Assembly: GCF_006335145.1 (NCBI RefSeq)
Contig: NZ_VDMN01000002.1
Location: 310,001-374,000 of the forward strand
DNA: 64,000 nucleotides
Direction of reading: 5' to 3'
Source: Aliirhizobium smilacinae
GTDB lineage: Bacteria > Pseudomonadota > Alphaproteobacteria > Rhizobiales > Rhizobiaceae
Positions 1 through 9,451 of this stretch are shown one piece after another. Under the pieces are notes generated by a model. The model ran no database searches and was not told the origin of the DNA. It saw only the letters and a program-made list of their open reading frames with translations. Within the stretch, counting starts at the first letter, position 1. Each line of letters starts with the position of its first letter. Made by a program: the position numbers and the translations under genes.

Positions 1-1
1 G

Positions 2-112
2 AACTGGTGGCTGGACGAAGATTTTCGCCCCGATGATGACGCACCTCCGCCCACGTGCCGTCGCGAGATCAAAGACCTGTCACGCCTGCGCGAGGTTTCA
101 AGATGCAACTGA
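2..112 (+). CDS. C-terminal end of an unidentified protein (partial)
   Basis: An open frame enters from the left edge in frame 2 and ends at a TGA at 110-112, giving about 36 residues rich in D, P and R (it begins NWWLDEDF and ends REVSRCN). The stop shares its last base with an ATG at 112, the TGATG arrangement of translationally coupled genes, which supports this as a real gene end in one operon with the next gene. Too little remains to name a family. It could still be chance reading. Confidence 0.4.
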   Translation, partial: NWWLDEDFRPDDDAPPPTCRREIKDLSRLREVSRCN

Positions 113-1593
113 TGAATGCTGAGTGGCTCGTGATGGGTCGTTCCTTCCACGTCAAACGGCGCGCAACCGTTTTTATTGCGATGATCGCTCTCACGGATTT
201 TCTGATCTTCAAGCAGGCTCCCGGCTTTAATCTTTTCCTCCTTTCAATCTCGCTCGCCGCTGCCGTTCTGCTTACAGCACGCAAACGACCAAGCCCGACC
301 GTCGCTGCTCTCTATCTCGGCCTGTCTGCCCTTGCAGTAGCGCCACTGCTGGAAGCGCCGTCGGTGAGCGGCTTCATTCTCTCCATGATGGCCATCATCC
401 TTATCGCCCTTAGAAGCGCTCGACTTCTGCCGAAAACACCGAGTGCAATTCCGTTGACGCTCCTACGTTTCATGCCGGTGATATTGATAAGGCTGCCGGA
501 AACCTGCCGCTTTTATCTACGCTCACATTCAGGCCGAACGATCTTCGGAACAGTGCTGAAATCGCTGACTGGCTGGATGCTTCCGCTGGCGATGGGAGTG
601 GTCTTCTTGCTGCTGTTCAGCGCGGCCAATCCGTTGATCGAAATGGGCCTGCACAACATCGATCTCCGGTTCATGCTGAACTTTCTCGATATCGGCAGGT
701 TCGCATTCTGGCTGGTAGCCGCAACATTCATCTGGGCGGTGATGCGTCCGCGCCTGCTGCGCAAATGCAGGCGCTCCTCGATAAATGTTAAGACAGATAA
801 CCCGGCAAGCCGTTTCCTCGATCATACGGCGCTGGTTCGCTGCCTGTTGATATTTAACCTGCTTTTCGCGCTGCAGACCCTGCTCGACCTGATGTATCTC
901 TGGTGTGGCGCGGAACTTCCTTCAGGAATGAGCCACGCTGAATATGTTCATCGTGGCGCCTATCCTTTGGTGGCAACGGCATTGCTTGCCGCAGCGTTCG
1001 TACTGATTGCGATGCGCCGGGGCGGACCGGGAGATACAAGCCGGCTGATCCGAACCCTCGTCATCGCATGGATCCTGCAGAACGTCATGCTCTGCCTCTC
1101 CTCCATCCTCCGCCTCGATCTTTATGTCGAAACCTACTCGCTGACGGGACTGCGATTTGCCGCCGGCATCTGGATGGGTCTGGTCGCCACTGGCCTGGTC
1201 TTCATCCTGCTGCAGATTGCATCGCGCCGATCCAACGAATGGCTGATCTCGATGAACCTCGTTACCCTGGCAACGGTTCTCTATCTTGGAGCATTCTTCG
1301 ATTCTTCAGGCTTCATCGCGCGTTTCAATGTCGAAAACAGTATGGAAGTCGGCCAACAGGGGCCGCCACTCGATATCCAATACCTCGCCTCGCTTGGCCC
1401 CTCAGCCATTCCAGCCATCGATCTTTATCTGTCGGCCACTTCCGATGACAACGACAAACGGCGCTTTGCGAGTTTCGCACGGCAACGCCTGGCCGCCAGG
1501 TTCGAGGCGCGCTCGCAGGATTGGCGCAGCTGGAGCTATCGGGCGCATAGAATGGAGAACTATCTGCGGTCCGCCGCTTTGATTGAAAGATGA
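112..1593 (+). CDS. Polytopic membrane protein, DUF4153/DUF4173 type
   Basis: About 493 residues with some ten to twelve hydrophobic segments spread over the length and a soluble C-terminal tail of about 90 residues. The segment LLLFSAANPLIE in the middle is typical of the DUF4153/DUF4173 membrane family, whose function is not established. Starts are possible at 55, 103, 112 and 133; 112 is chosen because its ATG overlaps the stop of the upstream frame. A response regulator and a kinase follow in the same direction 42 bases downstream. By neighbourhood (inference) it may sense or transduce an envelope signal for that pair, whose own kinase has almost no periplasmic part. Confidence 0.7.
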   Translation: MNAEWLVMGRSFHVKRRATVFIAMIALTDFLIFKQAPGFNLFLLSISLAAAVLLTARKRPSPTVAALYLGLSALAVAPLLEAPSVSGFILSMMAIILIALRSARLLPKTPSAIPLTLLRFMPVILIRLPETCRFYLRSHSGRTIFGTVLKSLTGWMLPLAMGVVFLLLFSAANPLIEMGLHNIDLRFMLNFLDIGRFAFWLVAATFIWAVMRPRLLRKCRRSSINVKTDNPASRFLDHTALVRCLLIFNLLFALQTLLDLMYLWCGAELPSGMSHAEYVHRGAYPLVATALLAAAFVLIAMRRGGPGDTSRLIRTLVIAWILQNVMLCLSSILRLDLYVETYSLTGLRFAAGIWMGLVATGLVFILLQIASRRSNEWLISMNLVTLATVLYLGAFFDSSGFIARFNVENSMEVGQQGPPLDIQYLASLGPSAIPAIDLYLSATSDDNDKRRFASFARQRLAARFEARSQDWRSWSYRAHRMENYLRSAALIER

Positions 1594-1635
1594 ACGGCGA
1601 TATCACCGATACCGTTGAATTTTTCTGGAGACGTC

Positions 1636-2340
1636 ATGCCGTTCCGCATCCTGGTCGTCGATGACGAGTCGAACATCCGCGACGTGATCTGCTTTGCGCT
1701 CGAACGGGCCGGCATGGCAACCACAACGGCGGCTAACGGCACGCAAGCCATGATGGCGTTTCGTTCCGGCAAGGCCGATCTGATTGTGCTTGATATCGGC
1801 ATGCCGGATATGGATGGTCTCGATGTATGTCGTCAAATCCGCAAAACGTCGTCGATCCCGATCCTCTTTCTCTCCGCACGCGATGAAGAAATAGACCGGG
1901 TCCTGGGGTTGGAAATCGGCGGCGACGATTATGTCACCAAACCCTTCAGCCCGCGTGAACTCGTTGCACGGGTCAAAACCATTCTAAAACGCAGTGGCGC
2001 TGCAGGCGCAAACGAAAGAAGCGAACAGGACCTGACAGCGGGCAGCCTACGTCTGGACCGGGCCGGCCGCTCCGTAACCTTCGGGAGCACATCCATGACG
2101 CCGACCGCGCTCGAATTCGCAATTCTCGAGGCTCTGATGATACGCCCGGACATGGTGTTAAGCCGTGAACAATTGATGGTAGCGGCTTATGGACCTGGAA
2201 CATATGTCGCCGACCGGACGATCGACAGCCATATCCGGAACATCCGGGCAAAATTAGCCGCCATCGGTGCCGACGGAGTCATCACCACAGTTCACGGCGT
2301 CGGCTTCAGGCTACATGCCAAAGATGAGCGGAGTAGCTGA
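1636..2340 (+). CDS. OmpR/PhoB-family response regulator, CreB-like
   Basis: About 234 residues: a receiver domain (about 1-120) with the acidic pair in VVDDES, phospho-acceptor Asp in LIVLDIGMP and the conserved Lys in YVTKPFSPREL, then a winged-helix DNA-binding domain (about 135-230, ending in the VHGVGFRL hairpin). The run FLSARDEEIDRVLGLEIG resembles E. coli CreB closely. The ATG at 1636 is preferred over a TTG at 1615 because CTGGAG lies five bases upstream of it. It is followed one base later by its probable cognate kinase. Family role: transcription factor activated by phosphorylation; the target genes are unknown. Confidence 0.9.
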   Translation: MPFRILVVDDESNIRDVICFALERAGMATTTAANGTQAMMAFRSGKADLIVLDIGMPDMDGLDVCRQIRKTSSIPILFLSARDEEIDRVLGLEIGGDDYVTKPFSPRELVARVKTILKRSGAAGANERSEQDLTAGSLRLDRAGRSVTFGSTSMTPTALEFAILEALMIRPDMVLSREQLMVAAYGPGTYVADRTIDSHIRNIRAKLAAIGADGVITTVHGVGFRLHAKDERSS

Positions 2341-2341
2341 C

Positions 2342-3349
2342 ATGTCCGCACCGCAAGTGAAACCAAAATGGCGCCCGCCGATGGCGCTTATCGTCTATTC
2401 CGTCCTTCTGTCGATCATGGCGCTTCCGATCGTCTGCATCATCTGGTTTCGAGCTACCGACAGTGCGTCTTTGACGACGTCGGCCGAGGTCGCAGCGCTT
2501 CTTGCCGTGCTCCTCGTGACCCTGGCAGTGGCCTACGTCCTCAATCGAAACATCGCCGGTCCCGTCAATGCACTGATTGTGCGATCACATGAGATTGCGC
2601 ATGGCGGACGGGCTGCGATCCAGCCACTCGGCAGTTACGGCACCCTTGAAATCGCCACCTTGTCGCAGAGCTTTCTGGATCTCGCCGGCAAGCTTGTCGA
2701 TCGCAGCGAATATGTGCGCTCTTTCGCAGCGCATGTATCGCACGAACTCAAATCACCTTTGACCTCGATCCGCGGCGCGGCCGAACTGATGCGCGACGAT
2801 GACGGCGAGCAGCCCATGACCGACGCCGAGCGCCGACGTTTTCTCGACAACATCATCGCCGATTCAAAGCGGCTGGATTTGTTGCTGGCCAGGCTGAGGG
2901 AGCTTGCCTACGCCGAAACTCCGCTCCCCGCGGACAGGATCTGTGCCAACGATGTCTGCAGAATGCTTCGGGAGCGCTTTCCCGGGTTTGCTATCACCGT
3001 CTCAGGGCAATCGACGGTTTGCTTTGCACTTCCGATAGAAGCCGCAAATGTGGTATTCGGTAACCTCGCAGAAAACGCCTTCCAGAATGGCGCAACGCGC
3101 CTCGATCTTACCGTGGAGACCGACGGACCCTCCGCGAAAATCTTTGTGATCGACGATGGCGACGGGATTTCGGAAGCAAACCGCGAACGCATATTTCAGC
3201 CGTTTTTCTCGACCCGGCGCGAGAAGGGCGGAACAGGCATGGGACTCGAAATTGCACGCACGATGCTCGCATCGCATGGGGGTAATATCACGCTGGGAAC
3301 CTCTTCCCATCAAGGCGCTGAGTTCCTGATCACAGCCCCGATGCCGTGA
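2342..3349 (+). CDS. Sensor histidine kinase, CreC-like, reduced sensor region
   Basis: About 335 residues: two transmembrane helices (about 15-35 and 45-63) separated by only about ten residues, a HAMP-like linker, a HisKA dimerisation domain with the phospho-His in HVSHELKSPLTS, and an ATPase domain with N box (NLAENAFQNG), G1 box (DDGDGIS) and G2 (GGTGMGLEIA). The ATG lies one base after the regulator's stop, so the two are co-translated. E. coli CreC carries a sizeable periplasmic sensor domain; here it is practically absent, so the signal is probably sensed in the membrane or supplied by a partner. Pairing with the upstream regulator is inferred from adjacency. Confidence 0.88.
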   Translation: MSAPQVKPKWRPPMALIVYSVLLSIMALPIVCIIWFRATDSASLTTSAEVAALLAVLLVTLAVAYVLNRNIAGPVNALIVRSHEIAHGGRAAIQPLGSYGTLEIATLSQSFLDLAGKLVDRSEYVRSFAAHVSHELKSPLTSIRGAAELMRDDDGEQPMTDAERRRFLDNIIADSKRLDLLLARLRELAYAETPLPADRICANDVCRMLRERFPGFAITVSGQSTVCFALPIEAANVVFGNLAENAFQNGATRLDLTVETDGPSAKIFVIDDGDGISEANRERIFQPFFSTRREKGGTGMGLEIARTMLASHGGNITLGTSSHQGAEFLITAPMP

Positions 3350-3555
3350 CCACCGGATCAGCTGCGGATGCGGCACCAGAAACAAGGCACATTTTCAAGA
3401 TCGGTATCGATCACGAGGCCGCCTCCACCGATACGGCAAAGAGATATAGCCGCGTCCAACGTTAGAAAAACGGCAATAATTTAGACTTTAATTATATATG
3501 AAACATAGCAGCAATCCGCATCGGATAAACCATGCTCTCGCAAGAGGTGCGGCTG

Positions 3556-5388
3556 ATGACACTGGAACTGCAAAACGCCATTCTCGAAATGATTGCTCGG
3601 GGAGAACCCCTTCAAACTACGATTGATCAGCTATGTCGCGCTGTCGAAATTATCGCGCCAGAATCAATTTGCTCGGTTCTGACCGTTGAGGATGGCCGAC
3701 TGCAAACACTTGCGGGGCCTTCGTTACCCGATCATTTCTCGATGGCAATCAACGGCCTGGAGATAGGGCCAACGGTCGGCTCCTGCGGCACCGCCGCTTT
3801 TCTCGGTGAGCCCGTTGTCGTCACCGATATCGCGAATGATCATCGCTGGGAGCTGTTTTGTCACTTGGCTCTGCCGCATGGCCTTAAGGCATGTTGGTCG
3901 ACCCCAATCCTGAGCGGCGACAACGTCGTCGGGACCTTCGCCTTCTATTTTCGCACCAAACGCGGCCCGACAGTGCGCGAACAGCAGATTGTCGACGCCT
4001 GCGTTCATTTGTGTGCGATTGCCATCGAACGTAATCTTCGCGTGATCGAGCGCGAGCGCCTGGGCTTCACCGACTGGCTGACCGGCCTGCCGAACAGGTT
4101 GTGTTTTCACCAGCGACTGTCAGAGCTTGCAGCATCCCGGGAACCGTGGGGCATTCTTCTCTTCGATCTCGACAACCTTAAACTTGTGAACGACACATTC
4201 GGCCACACTGCCGGGGACGATCTGATAAGGACAGTTGCGCGCAGGGCGTCTTCCGTTGTCGGCGCGCACAAGACCTTTAGATTGGGTGGTGACGAATTCG
4301 CAATCATTGTCGGCGCGAGCGGTAAGCATATCGACCTTGAGGCATGTGCGAACAAGATCCTGAAGGCATTGAAACAGACTGCCGAATGCGCTGGCCACGT
4401 TGTATTTCCGGCCGCCACCGCCGGCGGATCGAGGAACGACCAGGCATCCTCTCCGGATCTCGTTCTCAAGAATGCCGATATAGCTCTATACCATGCAAAG
4501 GAGGAACGCAGAGGCCACTATGTGGAATATTCGACCGGCCTCGGAACCGCCATTACCCGGCGCTTTCGTGCGATAAGAGAGGCCGAGATGGCTTTGCGGC
4601 AAGGCCGCATCCACGCCTTTTATCAACCAATCCTTCGCCTCGATACAAGGGAGATCGTCGGTTTTGAAGCACTGTGCCGCATGCAGATTCCGAACGGTGA
4701 CTTCGTTGCCGCCGCAACGTTTCACGAGGCGACAAAAGATGCCAAAGTTGCCTCCGACCTCACGGAACAAATGCTTGTTCATGTGGCAGCAGATATCAGA
4801 AACTGGCTTGATCGAGGACTGCCGCTTCAGCATGTCGGCGTCAATATTTCTGCGGCCGATCTGCATGTAGGCAACCTCGGTGATCGACTGTGCCGCACGT
4901 TCGCCGATGCTGGCGTCTCGCTTGAGCACATCATTCTTGAAGTCACGGAATCCGTTTATCTGGGACAGAGAGGCAGCGAGATTGCAGATCAGATCAGAAT
5001 GCTGAGGGCACGCGGCCTGCGCGTCGCGCTGGACGATTTTGGTACCGGTTTCGCATCGCTCACTCATCTTCTGACCATGCCCGTCGATGTCATCAAGATC
5101 GACAAATCATTTGTCGACCGCTTGGGCCCGCTCGAACCAGCCAGTTTCATTGTGGAAGGCATTATCCAGATCGCCCGGAAAATGGGAATCCGCGTCGTTG
5201 CCGAGGGAATTGAAGAGGTGAATCAGGCCGAGCGGCTCCTGAATCTCGGATGCAATTTAGGACAGGGATATCTCTTTTCCAAAGCGGTCAACCGTGACGA
5301 TGCTGCAGTCCTGCTTGAACGTTTTGGGCAGATCGAATCAGCCTCCATAGAGCTCGGGCACGGCCTGTCCTACGCACATCGCCTTTAA
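3556..5388 (+). CDS. GAF-GGDEF-EAL cyclic-di-GMP protein
   Basis: About 610 residues in three domains: GAF (about 10-165), GGDEF diguanylate cyclase (about 180-340, active-site LGGDEF intact) and EAL phosphodiesterase (about 355-600). The EAL half keeps GFEALCR, the NISAADL segment, ILEVTES, LDDFGTGFASL, IKIDKSFV and VVAEGIEE, so both activities may be functional. Cytoplasmic; no membrane segment. It makes and/or breaks cyclic-di-GMP under control of a ligand bound by GAF. Start chosen at 3556 because AAGAGG lies eight bases upstream; an in-frame ATG at 3532 has no visible ribosome site. It stands alone, about 200 bases after the kinase. Confidence 0.9.
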   Translation: MTLELQNAILEMIARGEPLQTTIDQLCRAVEIIAPESICSVLTVEDGRLQTLAGPSLPDHFSMAINGLEIGPTVGSCGTAAFLGEPVVVTDIANDHRWELFCHLALPHGLKACWSTPILSGDNVVGTFAFYFRTKRGPTVREQQIVDACVHLCAIAIERNLRVIERERLGFTDWLTGLPNRLCFHQRLSELAASREPWGILLFDLDNLKLVNDTFGHTAGDDLIRTVARRASSVVGAHKTFRLGGDEFAIIVGASGKHIDLEACANKILKALKQTAECAGHVVFPAATAGGSRNDQASSPDLVLKNADIALYHAKEERRGHYVEYSTGLGTAITRRFRAIREAEMALRQGRIHAFYQPILRLDTREIVGFEALCRMQIPNGDFVAAATFHEATKDAKVASDLTEQMLVHVAADIRNWLDRGLPLQHVGVNISAADLHVGNLGDRLCRTFADAGVSLEHIILEVTESVYLGQRGSEIADQIRMLRARGLRVALDDFGTGFASLTHLLTMPVDVIKIDKSFVDRLGPLEPASFIVEGIIQIARKMGIRVVAEGIEEVNQAERLLNLGCNLGQGYLFSKAVNRDDAAVLLERFGQIESASIELGHGLSYAHRL

Positions 5389-5425
5389 ACGTTGCCATGA
5401 TCTTGACGGGATCTGAACCGGCCGG

Positions 5426-5605
5426 ATGGAAGTTCACTGGCGGGTCACGGGCTCCACAAGCAATCAAAGATGCCTTCGCGGTGCGTGGATGACAGATGCC
5501 ATCAATTTCAAGCACGACAAGGATGCCTACGCGGAATGGGCCAGCATCTGGGGCGATACTTTTGTCAGCTCAGATTTTCTAGTCGTCAGGGCCGCGAGGA
5601 AATAA
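5426..5605 (+). CDS. Small ORF, possible 3' remnant, unidentified
   Basis: A 59-codon frame with GC-rich third positions over its second half reads ...HDKDAYAEWASIW...SSDFLVVRAARK and overlaps the end of the siderophore-binding protein gene on the other strand by 20 bases. An in-frame TGA lies just upstream at 5414-5416 and no good ribosome site is visible. It may be a tiny protein or the decayed end of a longer gene; no family was recognised. Confidence 0.25.
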   Translation: MEVHWRVTGSTSNQRCLRGAWMTDAINFKHDKDAYAEWASIWGDTFVSSDFLVVRAARK

Positions 5606-6542
5606 TCCCGCTAAGCATGGCGACGGCCATCATCCGTGCGGCGTAGGTGGTGGATTTGGCTTCGTCCCGCGGCAGGAAATAATAGCGACCGTTGCGACAC
5701 GCGCGAAGGAACCGGCAGTAGTCCGGCATCATTGCCTCCATGCGTTTTTCCGCATCCCTGGCAGTCTCGTTCCGATCGTTGCGGAACGTGTCGAAAATGA
5801 CGTCCGCATCGAACTCCGGTAACGCTTCCGGACTGAACACGGCGCCGGAATTTTCCGCAATCGTCTCGGTCAATTTCGGAGACGGAAACCCCGCCTCGCG
5901 CAGCACAAGTCCCATGCTGCCATAGCTATGCTCAACGCTGATCTTTCCGTCAGATGTGGCGGCGATGACCGAGACCATCGGCGGATTGTCTCCCGCCAGC
6001 CTGCGCAGATGCTCTACCTGTGCCGCATAGCGTCGGCGAAGGATCTTGAGCGCATCCTGCCGTCCCGTCAGTTCGGCCAGAATGTCGTAAACACCATCCG
6101 GTCCGCGCCGGATATCGTCGATGACAATGGCTGGTGCGATGGCCTGTAACTGTTCTGCCGGTGTCGGCCGTCCCTTCAGCGTCACGATGAGATCCGGCTT
6201 GAGCGACGCTACACGCTCAACGTCGATCGGCTGCAGGCCCAGAAAGGCCATTCCGGTATTGTCGAAATCAAGTCCCGTCAGTGTCAGGCTGGATCGCAGG
6301 AAATGGCGGCCATCCCGACTGAGGCGACCGAGGCTGGCAATCGGAATCACGCCCAGTTCAAGCAGCGGAACGGTGAGATCCGCATCGTCCAGCGATATGA
6401 TCCGTAATGGTCTGTCGGGAACGTCGACGATCCGCCCCGCATCGTCGGTGATGGATCGTCCCGACACGGACGACACAGACAGAAAGAAGCTGGCCATCAT
6501 CAACGCGGCACAGACCACGGCTTGACCACGCGACGAGATCAT
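5586..6542 (-). CDS. Periplasmic iron-siderophore binding protein, FecB/FhuD type
   Basis: About 318 residues with a signal peptide (MISSRGQ..., hydrophobic core about 8-24, likely cleavage after VSG). The mature part follows the TroA-like two-lobe fold of FecB/FhuD/BtuF: an early segment RIISLDDADLTVPLLELG, then SLKPDLIVTL and APAIVID. It would deliver a ferric siderophore to the two FecCD-type permeases encoded just upstream; its ATG overlaps the permease stop (ATGA). A longer open frame continues upstream in the same frame but only as an antisense-free extension through the permease gene, so the ATG at 6542 with a clean signal peptide is used. Substrate not determinable from sequence. Confidence 0.9.
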   Translation of the reverse strand: MISSRGQAVVCAALMMASFFLSVSSVSGRSITDDAGRIVDVPDRPLRIISLDDADLTVPLLELGVIPIASLGRLSRDGRHFLRSSLTLTGLDFDNTGMAFLGLQPIDVERVASLKPDLIVTLKGRPTPAEQLQAIAPAIVIDDIRRGPDGVYDILAELTGRQDALKILRRRYAAQVEHLRRLAGDNPPMVSVIAATSDGKISVEHSYGSMGLVLREAGFPSPKLTETIAENSGAVFSPEALPEFDADVIFDTFRNDRNETARDAEKRMEAMMPDYCRFLRACRNGRYYFLPRDEAKSTTYAARMMAVAMLSGIISSRP

Positions 6543-7588
6543 AATGCGTCCCTTCTCTGCCACATCAGGCCGACGAAAAACGGCAGGCCCAGAATGGCCA
6601 TCAGTATCCCTGCAGGGATTTGGATCGGAGCAAAAACAGTACGGCCAATCGTATCTGCGGCAAGGACGAGAAGGCTGCCGAAAACGGCACTGCCGAACAG
6701 AAGTGGCATTTGCGACGACCCAAAGCAGAGGCGTGCAAGATGCGGGGCTATGAGGCCGACAAAACCCAACCCTCCCACGACCGATGCGCAGGCGGATGTA
6801 AGGAGGACGGAGGAAAAAAGCCGGGCTGCATTCAATTGCCGCAACCGGATGCCAAGCCCGACCGCTGCCATGTCGCCAAGCATGGCAGTATCGGCGGATC
6901 GTGTCGTCGCGAACAGGATGGCAAAACCTGCAAGGGTCCATGGCAAGGCAAGCTTCAGATCGAGCCAGGAGGCGGCATGCAGGCTGCCACCAAGCCAGAT
7001 CATCGCCGTCTGCACTTCGCTGATCGCAGCCATAGTCATGAAAAGCGCGATGACAGATGAAAGCAGCCACGAGACGCCGATACCGATCAGCACGAAACGC
7101 AGCCCCGAAACAGAGCGCGCGATACCGATGACAGTGATCGCGACGGCGCCGCCTCCGACAAGGCCGAGCAGCGGCCGCCAGAAGGCCGGTGCCTGTGGAA
7201 AGAGCAACAGCATTGCAACGACGGTGATCACGGTCCCTTCCTTGACGCCGATCAGGCCGGGATCCGCCAGACCGTTGCGCGTCGCCGATTGCATCGCGGC
7301 ACCGGCCGCTCCGAGGGCTGCGCCACAAAGCAAAGCAAGCAGAATGCGAGCAAGGCGCAATTGGCCGATTATGAAGGCAAGCAGCTCATCCTCTCCGGTG
7401 CCGATGAGCCAGGCAAAAGCTGCCGTCACCGAGGTCGTCACGCTTCCGATCATCGAAGCTGCGATCGCTCCGGCGAAAACAATGGCCGCCATGGCAAGCA
7501 GGACGGCCACTACATAAGGTCGAAAGATCAGGAACGAGGTCCCATTTCCTGCCTTTCGATATCCAGAGTGGAGGTGAGGCTGGTTCAT
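6539..7588 (-). CDS. Iron-siderophore ABC permease, FecCD family (second subunit)
   Basis: 349 residues with about nine or ten transmembrane helices. It carries the FecCD-family segments GAALGAAGAAMQSATRNGLADPGLIG near the N-terminal third (here shown only in part by position) and GFVGLIAPHLARL near the C-terminus, which contacts the ATPase. Its start overlaps the stop of the other permease by four bases and its own stop overlaps the binding-protein start. It forms the inner-membrane channel with the adjacent permease. Length and motifs are normal for the family. Confidence 0.92.
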   Translation of the reverse strand: MNQPHLHSGYRKAGNGTSFLIFRPYVVAVLLAMAAIVFAGAIAASMIGSVTTSVTAAFAWLIGTGEDELLAFIIGQLRLARILLALLCGAALGAAGAAMQSATRNGLADPGLIGVKEGTVITVVAMLLLFPQAPAFWRPLLGLVGGGAVAITVIGIARSVSGLRFVLIGIGVSWLLSSVIALFMTMAAISEVQTAMIWLGGSLHAASWLDLKLALPWTLAGFAILFATTRSADTAMLGDMAAVGLGIRLRQLNAARLFSSVLLTSACASVVGGLGFVGLIAPHLARLCFGSSQMPLLFGSAVFGSLLVLAADTIGRTVFAPIQIPAGILMAILGLPFFVGLMWQRRDAL

Positions 7589-8613
7589 CGGAAATGCCGT
7601 GCGACCAGAATGATGAAGAAAAGCGCGCCGACGGCACCGGTAATGACGCCTGTGGCGATCTCGGCGGGTGCAATCAACCGTCGCGCCAGCATGTCGGCGA
7701 CCAGGAGAAGCACCGGGCCACCAAGCAGGCAGGCCAGGAATTGAAGCCGGATGTTCTCCCCCATGATACGCCTTACAAGATGCGGCACGATCAGGCCGAT
7801 GAAACCGATCGGGCCGGCCAGCGTCACGGCAGTCCCGCTCAGGATTGCGGCGATCGAAAGTGCGGCAAGGCGGGTTCTTTTGACATTGATGCCCAACCCG
7901 CGCGCCACCTCGTCGCCGAGCGCCAGCGCAGAAAGCCGGGGGGCCAGCAAAAAAGCGGCCACCGTACCGGCCACGCTCACGGGAGCGGTGATAGCGAGAT
8001 TGTCGCTCGACCGCCCCGCCAGATCACCGGCAAGCCAGAGCCTCAGATCCTGCAGCGCCTGATCGTCGATCAGGAGAAGCGCCGAGGTCACCGATGCTGC
8101 GAAGGCAGACACGATGACGCCGCTCAGCGTGACCTTCAGGGGAGTCGCACCGGAGCGGCCGATACCGGACAGGGCAAGCACGATGGCGAAGGATGCGAAG
8201 GCGCCGAGGGCGGCAATCGCCGGCCGGGTCAGCCCGGCAACGTCGAGACCGGCGGCCGATGTGGCGACCACCGCCAGCGCCGCGCCCGCATTCAGGCCAA
8301 GAAGTTGCGGTTCGGCCAACGGATTGCGGATCACCGCCTGCATCAGCGCACCGGTCAGCGCCAGCGCTCCACCGACGAGAATCGCAGCAATGAGGCGCGG
8401 CAGGCGAAATAGGAACAGCGCTTGATGATCGAAATCTGTCGGGTCATAGGCGGTGAAAGCGGTCAGGATCGTATTGCTGGAAATCGGCCGCGCGCCGATG
8501 ACGAGCGACAGAAGTGCAGCGCAGGCAACGGCGCATAAGAGGCCAGCCAGGACAAGGAGCCTGCCGGTAGAAAAAGTCCGATAGCGTGCTCCAGCAAATG
8601 CACTCTCAGCCAT
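7585..8613 (-). CDS. Iron-siderophore ABC permease, FecCD family (first subunit)
   Basis: About 342 residues, polytopic. Family signatures: ALTGALMQAVIRNPLAEPQL in the N-terminal half and IGFIGLIVPHLVRRI before the last helices. The start at 8613 is chosen because its ATG overlaps the end of the ATPase gene by eight bases; an open frame extends upstream to 8688 but would run through the ATPase coding sequence. Partner of the second permease in a FecCD heterodimer for ferric-siderophore import. Confidence 0.92.
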   Translation of the reverse strand: MAESAFAGARYRTFSTGRLLVLAGLLCAVACAALLSLVIGARPISSNTILTAFTAYDPTDFDHQALFLFRLPRLIAAILVGGALALTGALMQAVIRNPLAEPQLLGLNAGAALAVVATSAAGLDVAGLTRPAIAALGAFASFAIVLALSGIGRSGATPLKVTLSGVIVSAFAASVTSALLLIDDQALQDLRLWLAGDLAGRSSDNLAITAPVSVAGTVAAFLLAPRLSALALGDEVARGLGINVKRTRLAALSIAAILSGTAVTLAGPIGFIGLIVPHLVRRIMGENIRLQFLACLLGGPVLLLVADMLARRLIAPAEIATGVITGAVGALFFIILVARHFR

Positions 8614-9439
8614 GCCGCCCGCCTTCGCCAACATCCGGCAGTTTCGGCACGAAGACCTGTCTCCCGCTTGACGGGTCAACCAATACATCGACGGCTACAT
8701 CGAACACGGCTTCTATCATCGTTGCCGTGCACACGTCCCGTGTCGCGCCTGCGCCATGCACGACACCCTCGCGGAAGAAGATCATATGGTCGGCATGGGA
8801 GGCTGCGAGATTGAGGTCGTGCAGCGCAACGACGATGGTTCGGCCATGCTGGGCACTGAGGATCTTCAGCAGCGCCAGAATCTCAAGCTGATAACGCAGA
8901 TCGAGTGCCGATGTCGGCTCATCCAGCAGCAGGACAGGTGTTTCCTGTGCCAAAGCCATGGCAATCCAGCAACGCTGGCGCTGCCCGCCGGAAAGCCCGC
9001 TCACTGGACGATCGGCAAAGTCGCGTACGCCGGTCATGCCCATGGCGGTATCGATCGCCGCAAGATCGGCTGCACTCCACAGGCCGAGCAGGCCACTATG
9101 CGGATATCGGCCGCGCGAGACGAGTTCGAAGACGGTGATCCCTTCCGGCAAGGGCGGCGATTGCGGCAGGATCGCCAGCCTGCGGGCAACCGCCTTGGTC
9201 GGTTGGCTCAGGATCGGTCGGCCGTCCAGTTCCACAGAACCGGAGGACGGAGAGAGAAACCTGGCAAGTGCCGCAAGCAATGTGGATTTTCCCGATCCGT
9301 TCGGCCCGACAAGCGCCGTCAGCTTGCCGGGCGAAATCGCAGCACTGACCCGTTTGAGTATCTCCGTCTTTCCATAGGAGAACGTCACGTCTCGTGCGCT
9401 GAGCGTAACCGGCAAGACAGGCGTCTGATGACCGTGCAA
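8606..9439 (-). CDS. Iron-siderophore ABC transporter ATPase, FecE/FhuC type
   Basis: 277 residues with every ATPase element: Walker A GPNGSGKST (about 43-51), Q-loop in ILPQSPPLPEGITV, signature LSGGQRQR, Walker B VLLLDEPTSALD and the switch His in VALHDLNLA. It energises import through the FecCD permeases encoded downstream, and starts 12 bases after the receptor gene. An N-terminal extension of about ten residues and a C-terminal tail of about 25 beyond the usual FecE length are unremarkable. Confidence 0.93.
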   Translation of the reverse strand: MHGHQTPVLPVTLSARDVTFSYGKTEILKRVSAAISPGKLTALVGPNGSGKSTLLAALARFLSPSSGSVELDGRPILSQPTKAVARRLAILPQSPPLPEGITVFELVSRGRYPHSGLLGLWSAADLAAIDTAMGMTGVRDFADRPVSGLSGGQRQRCWIAMALAQETPVLLLDEPTSALDLRYQLEILALLKILSAQHGRTIVVALHDLNLAASHADHMIFFREGVVHGAGATRDVCTATMIEAVFDVAVDVLVDPSSGRQVFVPKLPDVGEGGRHG

Positions 9440-9451
9440 TATGATCTTCCC

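Noticed and set aside
5586-7328. Extended 580-codon frame for the siderophore-binding protein
   Set aside because: The first 260 codons lie inside the permease gene in another frame and are Arg/Cys-rich; the signal peptide begins at 6542.
6522-7517. Long plus-strand open frame opposite the permease gene
   Set aside because: Antisense shadow of the FecCD permease; no ribosome site and low-complexity, Arg/Thr/Pro-rich translation.
7289-8412. Plus-strand open frames opposite the first permease
   Set aside because: Antisense shadows; charged, repetitive translations with no family resemblance, while the minus strand has clear permease motifs.
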